This document shows, piece after piece, positions 8,995 to 19,032 of a DNA stretch of 64,000 nt; position 1 is the stretch's first letter, and every line of letters starts with the position of its first letter. Made by a program: the position numbers and the translations under genes. Source of the DNA: Deinococcus sp. AB2017081. Lineage in GTDB: Bacteria; Deinococcota; Deinococci; Deinococcales; Deinococcaceae. Location of the stretch: positions 1 to 64,000 of the forward strand of contig NZ_CP140099.1 in NCBI RefSeq assembly GCF_034440735.1, in the 5' to 3' direction. The notes under the pieces were generated by a model, which did no database searches, was not told the DNA's origin, and was given only the letters and a program-made list of their open reading frames with translations.

Positions 8995-9891
8995 CTAGGT
9001 CGACCATTGGGGTTGTTCCTCCCAGCCCTCACGGAGCCCCAGCCGGCGGAGCCCATAGGGTTCGAAGCGGTTGACCAGCCGCAGGTCGCGGCTCCAGTGC
9101 CGCTCACCGAAAGCCCGCAGCAGAACGTGCATGGCATAGAGGCGGGCCGCCAGCGTCCGTTCGGCGCCGGCAGGGATCAGTGACGTCGCCAGCATCTGTC
9201 GGCGAAGGGCCGATCCTCCCGTGCCGGGCAGGGCCATCGGCACGAAACTGAAATTCCACACCCGGGCGTGATGGGCCACCCGGTTGCGCAGCACCGTCAG
9301 GGCTTTCAGGGCGTCCTGGAGCCGCTGCCAAGTCAGGCCGAGCGGCGTGGCGATGGCACCCTTGTCCGCCTCACTCAGCGCTTCGAAGAGGCGCGACCAG
9401 ATGGCGAAGGTGTACAGCTCGGTCGCGACCCAGGCAGGCAGCGGATATCCGGGATAGCGGTGCCGAAAGTGCACGGCAAAATCTTCCTGGCTGCGGTCGA
9501 ACTCCTCTTGCAATTTGCTGGTCAGAAAGCGCGCGTCCGTGGCCCGCCCCGGGAACACCGCCCGTTGGGTGTACCAGTCCCCGCCGTAGGTCGTCGTCAG
9601 AAACTCGCTGATGTGCGTTCGCGCCCCCACCTCGATGGACTGCAACCCCCTGAACAGGTGTGACCGGAGCTCGGCGTCCAGCCGCATGAGCCCGACGATC
9701 CGGTCGAAATCGGCGCCGACGTAGCGCCGGGTGAGGGGATCTTTCAGGTAGTGGGCGTAGCCCTTCAGGCGGTAGAGGCTGACAGTGGCCAGAATCGCCT
9801 CGGCCGCGCGCACGTCGCGGATGACCACCCCTTTGTGCTGCAGGTGCAGGCGCTGCTGGGTGAGCGTCAAGGCGGGTCGAGGATAGGTCAT
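8995..9891 (-). CDS. Abi_2/AbiF-type HEPN abortive-infection protein
   Basis: A 298-residue soluble protein of the Abi_2 (AbiD/AbiF) family. The N-terminal signature is clear: LTLTQQRLHLQHKGVVIRD, then AILATVSLYRLKGYAHYLKD and RLDAELRSHLFRGLQSIEVG. Near residue 220 is RNRVAHHARVWN, which contains the R-x4-H motif of HEPN ribonucleases. Such proteins stop growth during phage infection, presumably by cutting RNA. The start is the ATG at 9891, directly after a run of seven T that ends the upstream small-RNA candidate. The gene has no clear Shine-Dalgarno site, so its mRNA probably comes from read-through of that terminator. Confidence 0.85.
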   Translation of the reverse strand: MTYPRPALTLTQQRLHLQHKGVVIRDVRAAEAILATVSLYRLKGYAHYLKDPLTRRYVGADFDRIVGLMRLDAELRSHLFRGLQSIEVGARTHISEFLTTTYGGDWYTQRAVFPGRATDARFLTSKLQEEFDRSQEDFAVHFRHRYPGYPLPAWVATELYTFAIWSRLFEALSEADKGAIATPLGLTWQRLQDALKALTVLRNRVAHHARVWNFSFVPMALPGTGGSALRRQMLATSLIPAGAERTLAARLYAMHVLLRAFGERHWSRDLRLVNRFEPYGLRRLGLREGWEEQPQWST

Positions 9892-9935
9892 AAAAAAAGA
9901 CCCAAGTTCCCGTGGGGGTCCTTGGATACTCGTTG
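9892..9935 (-). ncRNA. Candidate antitoxin-like small RNA upstream of the AbiF-like gene
   Basis: Transcription from the promoter at 9941-9969 would start near 9935 and run about 44 nt to a seven-T tract at 9898-9892. The RNA can fold as an 8-bp stem (aaggaccc with gggtcttt, one G-U pair) with a 12-nt loop, a terminator. An alternative fold pairs ccaag with cttgg around an inner ccc/ggg stem. The T-tract abuts the ATG at 9891. RNA-antitoxin systems place a leaky terminator between RNA and toxin in this way. Confidence 0.6.
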
Positions 9936-9940
9936 GAATC

Positions 9941-9969
9941 AATCTAGCTGTGCCCGGGCCTTCTGTCAA
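9941..9969 (-). promoter_or_regulatory. Consensus promoter TTGACA-N17-TAGATT upstream of the AbiF-like gene
   Basis: TTGACA at 9969-9964 and TAGATT at 9946-9941 with the ideal 17-bp spacer. One of the few near-perfect housekeeping promoters in the window. Confidence 0.75.
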
Positions 9970-10124
9970 GCCCCCAGGCGCCGCTCCTGGAGCCCGCCTG
10001 GACACTCCACGCCTCCTGCACCACCCAGGGTGCAGCCGTGGAGCTCGTCTGATCCGGGCCAGGCCGACGTCATAGTCGACGCCCAGGAGCCGCCGGCCTC
10101 ACCTGGCCTGCCAGGCGGCCCGCG

Positions 10125-10316
10125 TCAGGGTCTGGCCACCAGGCCAACCAGCAGCGCGCTGGCCGCGCCGGCGCCCACGCCCAGACTGAGCCACCACAGT
10201 GAACGGCGGCGCAGCAGGGTGGCGATGGCCGCCAGGCCGATAGACACCTGAAACAGCGTGACGCTCAGGGCGAAGCGGCCGTGGCGGGTCAGCAGGGCCG
10301 CCGATTCGCGCGACAG
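10125..10316 (-). pseudogene. Remnant of a DUF4337-like membrane protein gene
   Basis: About 63 codons at the 3' end (LSRESAALLTRHGRFALSVT, then LFQVSIGLAAIATLLRRRSL) look like the C-terminal two helices of DUF4337 membrane proteins, which have a conserved His before the first of these helices. The reading frame stays open to 10472, but the residues upstream of about 10316 do not look like this family, and the usual N-terminal helix and coiled region are missing. I infer a 5'-deleted remnant; a small unrelated membrane protein is the alternative. The stretch 10317-10534 shows nothing else. Confidence 0.45.
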
Positions 10317-10534
10317 GGCCACGGTCGGTCTTCCGGAGGCAGGCCGCCTCCCGCAGCGCCACATATCCAGCGGGCCGACGATCCAGCCCGCCGGCGCCAC
10401 GATGCTGGGTACCAACCCTATGCCGGGCGCGCTGCGGATGTGGCGTGCCCAGCACAGCGGTGCCTGGGCCACGGTCGTATTTCCCAGTGCCCCCTCGGAG
10501 AGGGCTGACGGCGCCGGGTGCCAGGGCCTGGGCG

Positions 10535-11316
10535 TCAGTCCTGTTCATCCCGCCCGACCGGTGTCTGGAAATGCGCCAGCCGCGCTTCACGAATCCGGCG
10601 CGTGCCCCACACCTCCAGCGCGATCAGCGAGGTGGCCACGCCAGCGCCGACCAGCGGGCCAGCGGCATACACCCAGGCGTCCTGCCAGGTGCCGGTCACC
10701 AGGGCCGGGCCCAGCGAGCGCGCCGGGTTCGCGCTCGTCCCGGTGAGCGGGGCCTCGAGCCAGACCAGCAGCGCGAAGAGCGGCGGAACGCTCCAGGGCG
10801 TCCAGGCGCGCGTGCGTTCATGGGCCACCAGCACGAAGATCACTGTGACCAGCGTGAAGGTGATGGCCGCCTCGAGCGCGCAGGCCAGCGCAGCGCCCAC
10901 CCCCGGAGCCGGCCGGGTCACGCCAAAGGCCACTGCCCGGCCCCAGCTCCCCCAGACGAGCAGCGCCGCCGCGCCCAGCACGCCGCCGAGAAGCTGCGCG
11001 GCCACGTAGAGGACGGCGTTCCCGGCGCCGATCTGCCGTTCCAGCCAGAAGGCGAAGGTCACGGCCGGGTTGAGGTGCGCGCCGCTGAGCCGGCCCAGCG
11101 GCGAGAGGGTGACGGCGGTGCCCGTGAGCCCGAACAGCGCCCCGGTGAGCGCCCTTCGCAGGCCGGCGTCCGGCAGCAGGGCGGGAAGCGGGCTGTGCGG
11201 GGCGAACATCAGCGTGACCCACGACACCCCGCCAAACACCAGCAGGGCGGTGCCCAGGAGCTCGGCGCCGTACAGCGGCAGCAGGGCCCGGCTGGCGGGA
11301 GCCCGCAGATTGGCGC

Positions 11317-11320
<4 letters not shown>
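10535..11320 (-). CDS. MIP family aquaporin / glycerol facilitator
   Basis: A 261-residue channel with six membrane helices and both NPA boxes: SGAHLNPAVTF (about 92-102) and TGTSANPARSLGPAL (about 200-214). MIP channels pass water, glycerol or small neutral solutes through the inner membrane. The residue pattern alone does not decide between water and glycerol. Its ATG overlaps the glucoamylase stop by four bases, so it is the last gene of the UspA-SDR-glucoamylase operon. An osmotic or compatible-solute role for the operon is inferred. Confidence 0.88.
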
Positions 11321-13638
<2,318 letters not shown>

Positions 13639-13644
13639 CGCCGC

Positions 13645-14436
13645 TCAGCCGCCCTGCATGAAGCTGGGGTAGTCGGTCATGCCGCCGTCGACGAACACGG
13701 TCGTGCCGGTCACGTAGGCCGCCGCGTCCGAGGCCAGGAACACGGCCAGGCCGGCGATGTCGCGGGGTTCACCGAGGCGGCCCAGCGGTACCTTGCCCAG
13801 CAGGTCGGCCAACCCCCGGGGATCGTGCCAGACGGCGGCGTTGATCGGCGTGCGCACCGCCCCCGGGGCGAGGCACAGCACCCGCACCCCGAAGGGCCCG
13901 GCCTCCTGCGCCAGCGTCTGGGAGAGCATCGAGAGCCCGGCCTTGCTGGCCGTGTAGGCGCTGTAGCCGCTCCAGGCGATGCGCTCGTGAACGCTGGAGA
14001 TATTGATCACCACGCCGCTGCGCTGGCGGGTCAGGCGGCGCAACGCCTCGCGGGCGCAGAGAAAAGGGCCCACCAGGTTGACCTCCAGCACCCGCCGCCA
14101 CGCGTCCGGGTCGGCCTCCCAGCCCAGCGCCCGTGGCCCGTCGATCCCGGCGTTGTTGACCAGCACGTCCAGGCCGCCCCAGCGTTCGTCGAGGGCGGCG
14201 AACATCTGGCCCACCTGCGCCGGGTCGGCGACGTCCGCCGGCAGCGCCAGGGCATCCTGACCGCCGGCCTGAAGCTCAGAGACCACGGCCTGGGCCGCCT
14301 CGGGGTGTGTCACGTAGTTCACCGCGACGCGCGCGCCGGACGCGCCGAAAGCCCGGCTGATGGCCTCGCCCAGCCCCGAGTTTCCGCCGGTCACCAGTAC
14401 CCTCAGCCCCGCTGGCAGAGTCACCTGGCCCGTCAT
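13645..14436 (-). CDS. Short-chain dehydrogenase, glucose 1-dehydrogenase-like
   Basis: A 263-residue classical SDR: nucleotide motif TGGNSGLG (about 17-24), NNAG, catalytic Ser in INISSVHE, YTASK (Tyr-x3-Lys) and the C-terminal FVDGGMTDYPSF typical of glucose 1-dehydrogenase relatives. These oxidise a sugar or alcohol with NAD(P)+. The substrate is not proven; the glucoamylase directly downstream favours glucose. ATG at 14436 overlaps the UspA stop by four bases. Confidence 0.85.
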   Translation of the reverse strand: MTGQVTLPAGLRVLVTGGNSGLGEAISRAFGASGARVAVNYVTHPEAAQAVVSELQAGGQDALALPADVADPAQVGQMFAALDERWGGLDVLVNNAGIDGPRALGWEADPDAWRRVLEVNLVGPFLCAREALRRLTRQRSGVVINISSVHERIAWSGYSAYTASKAGLSMLSQTLAQEAGPFGVRVLCLAPGAVRTPINAAVWHDPRGLADLLGKVPLGRLGEPRDIAGLAVFLASDAAAYVTGTTVFVDGGMTDYPSFMQGG

Positions 14437-15302
14437 CTGAACTGCCCCACGGCGGCCCGGCTCTGGTGGGGGCACAACAGCACCGATCCACACGCGCCCT
14501 GCAGCAGGGCGTCCACCGTGCGGCCCCGCCGGAGCCCCAGAAAGGAGCGGTGCGAGTGGGCGCCCATCACCAGCAGGCTGTCCGGCGCGGTGGTTTGGGC
14601 CAGCACCTGTGCGGGCTCGCCGACGCTCAGGACGGCGTGGTCAGGACGGTGTCCGAAGGCGTCCAGGGCCGCCTGGGCATCATGCAGAGACAGCTCGTCC
14701 ATGGCCGTGGCCGGCCCCTCGGCCACCACCCGCAGTTCCAGCGGCAGCGTCCAGCCCTCGGCGAGGGTCGCCGCGACGTCCAGGGTGCCCAGCGCCTGTG
14801 GCTGCCCGTCGGTGGCCACGGTCAGCCGGGTGGGAAGGACAGCGTCCTCGTGAGCGACCCACACCGGCACCGGACTGCGGTGAATCACGTCCTCGAAGGT
14901 TGACCCCCACGTGGTGTGGCCGGCGTGCAGGCCCCCACGGGACAGCCAGACCATGTCGGCGCTCTGGGCATGTCGCACGATGTCCTCAGCGGCGCTGTCG
15001 ACGTCTCCCAGGGCCTCGTACGCCACGCCCAGGGTCTCACAGCGTTCACTGAATTCCTCGAGCACAGCACGCTGCGCGCGCTGCTGCCCGGTGATCGCCT
15101 CCATCTGCGACCAGCTGGCCAGCGGATCGAGGCTGCCGGCCATGCCGGCCATGCCGTAGGAGTCGACCGGTGCGGGCTGCGGCACCAGCACATGCAGCCC
15201 GATCAGGGTCAGCCCATGATGGGCTGCCAGGGACAGCGCGGCCTCCAGGGCCACCCGGTTGGTGGGGCTGTGGGTGAGCGGAACAAGGATTCGGCTGAAC
15301 AT
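14433..15302 (-). CDS. Tandem universal stress protein (UspA-like)
   Basis: 289 residues forming two UspA folds in a row: the first starts SRILVPLTHSPTN and the second RLTVATDGQPQ, ending SLLVMGAHSHRSFLGL. The second half ends with the G-x2-H-x9-G type loop that binds ATP in some members. Usp proteins rise under starvation and oxidative stress. The start overlaps the stop of a 52-codon leader ORF as TGATG. First recognised gene of the four-gene operon with SDR, GH15 and aquaporin. Confidence 0.85.
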   Translation of the reverse strand: MFSRILVPLTHSPTNRVALEAALSLAAHHGLTLIGLHVLVPQPAPVDSYGMAGMAGSLDPLASWSQMEAITGQQRAQRAVLEEFSERCETLGVAYEALGDVDSAAEDIVRHAQSADMVWLSRGGLHAGHTTWGSTFEDVIHRSPVPVWVAHEDAVLPTRLTVATDGQPQALGTLDVAATLAEGWTLPLELRVVAEGPATAMDELSLHDAQAALDAFGHRPDHAVLSVGEPAQVLAQTTAPDSLLVMGAHSHRSFLGLRRGRTVDALLQGACGSVLLCPHQSRAAVGQFR

Positions 15303-15460
15303 CAGTTCCTCCAAGACAGTGAGGGGGTGACGTGGAGAGGGTGGGTGGGCGTGAGGGTCCGCCGCGCCGGGACACCGGCCGGCAGGTGGGACGATGGTGG
15401 GCGGCGACCGGCCGTCTTCCGGTCGGTCGGAAGGTCGCGAAGTGGCGCTGGAAGGGTCAT
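15302..15460 (-). CDS. Putative 52-residue leaderless leader ORF
   Basis: ATG at 15460 lies six bases after the -10 box CAGCGT; the TGA overlaps the UspA ATG by one base. The product (MTLPAPLRDLPTDRKTAGRR...) is Pro/Arg-rich and unrecognised. Proposed as a translated leader that couples to uspA. Confidence 0.4.
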   Translation of the reverse strand: MTLPAPLRDLPTDRKTAGRRPPSSHLPAGVPARRTLTPTHPLHVTPSLSWRN

Positions 15461-15466
15461 GTCCGC

Positions 15467-15498
15467 ACGCTGATCCCGCCGGGTTAAATCCTGGTATA
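15467..15498 (-). promoter_or_regulatory. Regulon-1 operator and -10 box for the UspA operon
   Basis: TATACC-N5-TTAACC (15498-15482), N9, CAGCGT (15472-15467), six bases, ATG of the leader ORF. Confidence 0.72.
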
Positions 15499-15575
15499 CC
15501 GGATGAGCGCCGCGCGGCTGGTCGGGAGTCTGCCACAGGGGAAGATCATGGTCTGGGCCGTTCTGAACACTGAAA

Positions 15576-15604
15576 GGCCCTGAAGTGGACGTGGCTTTAG
15601 GGCC
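15576..15604 (-). terminator. Possible terminator after the ApbE operon
   Basis: ggccct (15576-15581) pairs with agggcc (15599-15604); on the minus strand the stem is followed by tttcagtgtt. Short stem, so weak. Confidence 0.35.
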
Positions 15605-15694
15605 AAGTTCACAGCGGGGCCGGTCACGTTCAGGCGCGTCAGGGCGTGGTGGGAATCTCGGATAGGTGCGCTCCCCAGGAGCGCCGCGCCCTGC

Positions 15695-16090
15695 TCAGAA
15701 GCCGCCGGTGGCGTCCTGACGCCGACCGCGCAGCGCCAGCAGGGCCAGCAGGGCGAAGGCGGCCTCGGCTCCCAGCGAGATCAGCCCCGAGGGTTCGGCC
15801 CAGTTGCCGATGTCGCCGGTGGCGCCGGGCAGTCCGGTACTGCGGGTCAGCGAATAGGCGACGATGGCGCCGACGGAGATCACGCCGCCCAACAGGTAGC
15901 CGTTTCTCCAGTGGCTGGAGAGCAGCCAGGCCCCGGCGGCCGCGCAGCCGGCGACGAGCAGGATGTACAGCCAGCCCAGATACGGCGTCTCCGCGAGCTT
16001 GCTGGGGACGTCCCGGAAGTGCATCCAGCCGATCAAAGTGAGCAGCAGCAGGCCGGGGTACAGGTGGGCCGGGGTGTGGGTGGGGGTCAT
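15695..16090 (-). CDS. Small four-helix membrane protein, paralog of the 37735-38148 product
   Basis: 131 residues, four predicted membrane helices, function unknown. The stretch ETPYLGWLYILLVAGCAAAG (about 32-51) and GDIGNWAEPSG are shared almost word for word with the protein at 37735-38148, and AIVAYSLTRSTGLP is identical in both. The ATG overlaps the ferric-reductase-like gene stop by four bases, so it is the last gene of the ApbE operon. A heme- or quinone-related accessory role is possible from the neighbours but is not shown by the sequence. Confidence 0.72.
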   Translation of the reverse strand: MTPTHTPAHLYPGLLLLTLIGWMHFRDVPSKLAETPYLGWLYILLVAGCAAAGAWLLSSHWRNGYLLGGVISVGAIVAYSLTRSTGLPGATGDIGNWAEPSGLISLGAEAAFALLALLALRGRRQDATGGF

Positions 16091-16806
16091 GGGAGGCTCC
16101 TCGGAGGTGAGACGGGCGGGGACAGGGTCGGATCGGTGGCGGCAGCGGGGATGGCCGGAGGCGTCAGCGGAGCAGCCAGGGCACGGGGTTGCCCTGCGGG
16201 CCGGCGTCTGTCAAGCAGTCTCAGGCCAAAGGTGTACACCACCGCGCCCAGACTGACGCCGTACAGCACGGTGAGGCCGTCGCTGCCCGCCAGCAGGCCG
16301 TGGGCGGTCAGCAGCGCGAAGCTGGGATAGGCACCCAGGTGCAGCGCCCGCCATATCCGGGGCGAGAGCCGTGCCCGCAGCCGGGTGCTGGCCCAGACCA
16401 CCAGGAGGCCATAGAGCCCCAGGATGCCCAGGCCGACGGCGAGCGGCAGGACAGTGGAAGCCCCCGGCAGCAGCACCGCCAGCAGCGGCTGCGGCGACTG
16501 GGCATCCACGGTGAGCAGCAGGCCGTGTAGGCCTCCCAGCAGCAGCGCGGCGCCCGAGATCAGCCCGTGCCAGCCGCCCTGCTGCGCGCGGCTCAGCCAG
16601 GGGGGCGAGGCCCGGCTGCCCAGCAGCGCCCCGAAGGTCACGCTCAGGGCCAGCAGCACATAGGCCACCACGCCCAGCGCGCGGTTGAGGCTCCAGGCCA
16701 GGGTCTGCGGCCCCAGGCCCAGCCAGCAGGCCAGGAACAGCGCGCCGTACAGGGCCAGCAGCGCGGCGCTCAGCGTGCGGTTGGCGCGGGCGGGCGGGGT
16801 CGTCAT
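16087..16806 (-). CDS. Ferric reductase-like transmembrane protein
   Basis: 239 residues with six predicted membrane helices of the ferric-reductase-like/MsrQ type. His pairs that could hold heme b are visible: WHGLISGAALLLGGLHG (about 85-101) and RALHLGAYPSFALLTAHG (about 157-174). Such proteins pass electrons across the membrane, often with FMN carriers. It is sandwiched by four-base overlaps between apbE and the small membrane protein gene. The C-terminal tail after about 210 is Pro/Ala-rich and probably disordered. Confidence 0.8.
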   Translation of the reverse strand: MTTPPARANRTLSAALLALYGALFLACWLGLGPQTLAWSLNRALGVVAYVLLALSVTFGALLGSRASPPWLSRAQQGGWHGLISGAALLLGGLHGLLLTVDAQSPQPLLAVLLPGASTVLPLAVGLGILGLYGLLVVWASTRLRARLSPRIWRALHLGAYPSFALLTAHGLLAGSDGLTVLYGVSLGAVVYTFGLRLLDRRRPAGQPRALAAPLTPPAIPAAATDPTLSPPVSPPRSLP

Positions 16807-17627
16807 GCGGCCCAGCCCGCTGCCTGCCACTGCCACTGCTGGCCCTGCCGGTCGTAGGCGAGCAGGGTCGGCGGCGGCGCGCCGGCCAGGAAGCGGCGCA
16901 GCGCCGGGTCGCCGAACAGCGCCATCTTGCACAGCACCTCGGCGTCCAGCAGGCTGGGGCTCACCGCTGTGACCTGCACGAGGCCGCTCTCTAGGGGCCG
17001 CCCGGTGCGCGGATCGATCAGGTGGTGGCCGCCCGGCCAGGCGCGCTTGAGGGTGCTGCTGGTCGCCACCCCCCAGGTGCCGGCGGGCAGCTCGAGCAGG
17101 GCCGCCTGGCCGCCGAATGGGTGCTCGACCTCGACGGCGCAGGGTTCTTGCTGGCGCACGATCAGGTCGCCGCCCGCGTCCAGCAGTCCTGCGCCGTCCA
17201 GCAGCCGGGCCGCCCGGGTCACGATCCAGCCCTTGGCGGTGCCGCCCAGGTCGAGCGTCAGGCCAGGGGGCAGGGTGACGCGCTCGGCGCTGAGTACCAC
17301 GCCGTCCAGCGGCGGCACCCGCACAGCCGCGTGGCGGGGTGTTCCCGGGTGGCCGTCGTAGCCGGCTGCCACCAGCGCGCCCCGGATCGCCGGGGTGAGC
17401 AGCCCGCCGCTGCGCCGGGCCACCGTCAGCGCGTACCCCAGGGCCTGCACCAGTTCAGGGGGCGGGTTCTCCAGCACGCCCCAGCGGTTGAGCTCGGTCA
17501 GCGGGGTGTGGCCGAAGCGGCTCAGCAGGGCCTCGAGCCGGCGAACTTCAGTCAGTGCGGCGCGCGCACCCCTGCCCTCCGCGCGCACCTCGGTGTCCAT
17601 GGCGCGGATCTCAAAGCTCAGGCTCAT
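16803..17627 (-). CDS. apbE: ApbE-type FAD:protein FMN transferase
   Basis: 274 residues, near the short end for the family. Visible ApbE features: EIRAMDTEV at the N-terminus, LDLGGTAKGWIVTRAARLL (about 133-151, the DxGGxAKG nucleotide site), DAGGDLIVR, and LIDPRTGRP in the C-terminal half. ApbE links FMN covalently to Thr/Ser of secreted or membrane proteins using Mg2+. No signal peptide or lipobox is seen, so it may act on the cytoplasmic side or lack its exported form. The partner is probably the adjacent reductase or the small exported protein 17630-17839. Confidence 0.87.
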   Translation of the reverse strand: MSLSFEIRAMDTEVRAEGRGARAALTEVRRLEALLSRFGHTPLTELNRWGVLENPPPELVQALGYALTVARRSGGLLTPAIRGALVAAGYDGHPGTPRHAAVRVPPLDGVVLSAERVTLPPGLTLDLGGTAKGWIVTRAARLLDGAGLLDAGGDLIVRQQEPCAVEVEHPFGGQAALLELPAGTWGVATSSTLKRAWPGGHHLIDPRTGRPLESGLVQVTAVSPSLLDAEVLCKMALFGDPALRRFLAGAPPPTLLAYDRQGQQWQWQAAGWAA

Positions 17628-17629
17628 GC

Positions 17630-17839
17630 TCAGCTTCCCCGGGTGCGCGCCACCACGCGGCGCTGGGTCTCGGTCACCACGGTGACCCCGTCCTGACCGG
17701 CGCTGAGGACGCTGGACGCGGTGGAGCGGGGCTCACTTCGCGCCACGGCATACACCGTCAGCGTGCCGCTCAGGGCGGCGATGGACAGCAGCAGGGTGCG
17801 CTGGGCGCGCGGAGGGTCAAATCGCCGGACAGGCTTCAT
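17630..17839 (-). CDS. Small exported or membrane-anchored protein heading the apbE operon
   Basis: 69 residues: basic N-terminus (MKPVRRFDPPRAQR), one hydrophobic segment (TLLLSIAALSGTLTVYAVA), then about 35 polar residues rich in Ser/Thr (STASSVLSAGQDGVTVVTET). This could be a small flavinylation target: ApbE substrates need a Thr/Ser in a D-x-(S/T)-G-A-(S/T) type site, which is not clearly present. Translated leaderless six bases after CAGGCT; the apbE start follows two bases after the stop. Confidence 0.65.
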   Translation of the reverse strand: MKPVRRFDPPRAQRTLLLSIAALSGTLTVYAVARSEPRSTASSVLSAGQDGVTVVTETQRRVVARTRGS

Positions 17840-17845
17840 GCTCAG

Positions 17846-17877
17846 AGCCTGCCAAGTTCAGGTTAAAGGGCGGTATA
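17846..17877 (-). promoter_or_regulatory. Regulon-1 operator and -10 box for the apbE operon
   Basis: TATACC-N5-TTAACC (17877-17861), N9, CAGGCT (17851-17846), six bases, ATG at 17839. Confidence 0.75.
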
Positions 17878-18036
17878 CGGAGCAGACAGATCCGCAGGAG
17901 GTTCAAGGTGGTCGGGAGATCCACCGCGCAGGCTGATCCAGCGGCGAAGCGGGGCGCATGCTGAACAGAGTGCGTGGTCGTGTGCATGGGAGGGGTTCAG
18001 CGACCTTCGGGAAGCTCGCACCGGGAACGCCCAGGG

Positions 18037-18750
18037 TCACTGGCCGACGCCCAGTCCCGAAACGGCCCGCGCGATCAGGAAGGCGGCTCCGGCCGCCAGG
18101 CCACCCACCAGGGTCGTCTGCAAGGCGCTGCCGAGGACGCTGACACCGGTAAAGCGGGCCTTGACCGCGCCGAAAACCGCCAGTGCCAGCAGGGTCACGA
18201 TCACCGAGATCCGCAGCGCCTCTCCGATGGGCAATCCAAAGGCGTATGGGATCAGTGGAATGAGTCCGCCGAGCACATACGACCCTCCGATGGTCAGGGC
18301 GCTCTTCGGCGCGCGCGAGGGGTGCGGCTCCTCCAGGCCCAGCTCGTTGCGCATCATGAACTGCACCCAGCTGTCCGAGTTTGAGGTGATGGCCTGCGTC
18401 GCCTGTTCCAGCGCCTCACCCCGCAGACCGTAGCCGGAAAAGATTGCGCGCACCTCCTCGGTTTCGCGCTCAGGCAGCTCCTCGACCTCCTGCCGTTCGC
18501 GGGCCAGCTCGTGGCGGTAGCTCTCGGCGTCGCTGCGGGCAGCCAGAAAGCCGCCCAGGCCCATGGCGATGCTCCCCGCCGCTACCTCGGCCAGGCCGGC
18601 GACCAGTACCAGGCCGCTCGACGCCACCGCGCCGGACAGGCCAGCCGCCAGCGCGAAGGGCACCGTCAGGCCGTCGCTCATGCCGATGACCACGTCGCGG
18701 ACGGTCTCAGAACCGGTGAAATGCTGCTCGGTATGTGGAGTCTGTGGCAT
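18037..18750 (-). CDS. VIT1/CCC1 family Fe2+/Mn2+ transporter
   Basis: 237 residues. Opens with ETVRDVVIGMSDGLTVPFALAAG, the first helix of the family, which carries the metal-binding Asp. A hydrophilic metal-binding domain between helices 2 and 3 (about 75-140) is Glu-rich (ERQEVEELPERETEEV). Three C-terminal helices follow (SALTIGGSYVLGGLIPLIPY). VIT proteins move iron or manganese out of the cytoplasm or into compartments. Monocistronic on the minus strand; no regulon-1 site upstream. Confidence 0.88.
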   Translation of the reverse strand: MPQTPHTEQHFTGSETVRDVVIGMSDGLTVPFALAAGLSGAVASSGLVLVAGLAEVAAGSIAMGLGGFLAARSDAESYRHELARERQEVEELPERETEEVRAIFSGYGLRGEALEQATQAITSNSDSWVQFMMRNELGLEEPHPSRAPKSALTIGGSYVLGGLIPLIPYAFGLPIGEALRISVIVTLLALAVFGAVKARFTGVSVLGSALQTTLVGGLAAGAAFLIARAVSGLGVGQ

Positions 18751-19032
18751 GGGTCTCCTGGTGGGCTCATTGAGAGGAATAGCGTCTGCTGGGGCGTGGT
18801 GACTTCACGGAGTCTTGATCGTTCGGGTCGGGCGGCTTGAGGAAGTCATTATGAGACTGCGATGGGTCGCGGGCATGGTGCGTGCGGCGCGAGAAGTAAC
18901 AAGGACGGGCTGGCCGCGCTGGCTGAGCAGGGGGCACGTTCCCGGATGTTCGTCCATCGCCGCCAGCCCGTCTCTCCCGGGGCGCTGGGGCAGCCTGGAG
19001 GCGCTCACCCGAGGTGGTGTCGCCGCCCTTCC
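18751..19032. other. Intergenic, no gene seen
   Basis: 282 bp between two minus-strand genes. It includes the VIT gene's upstream region; no operator of the types described here and no convincing small ORF was found. Confidence 0.4.
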
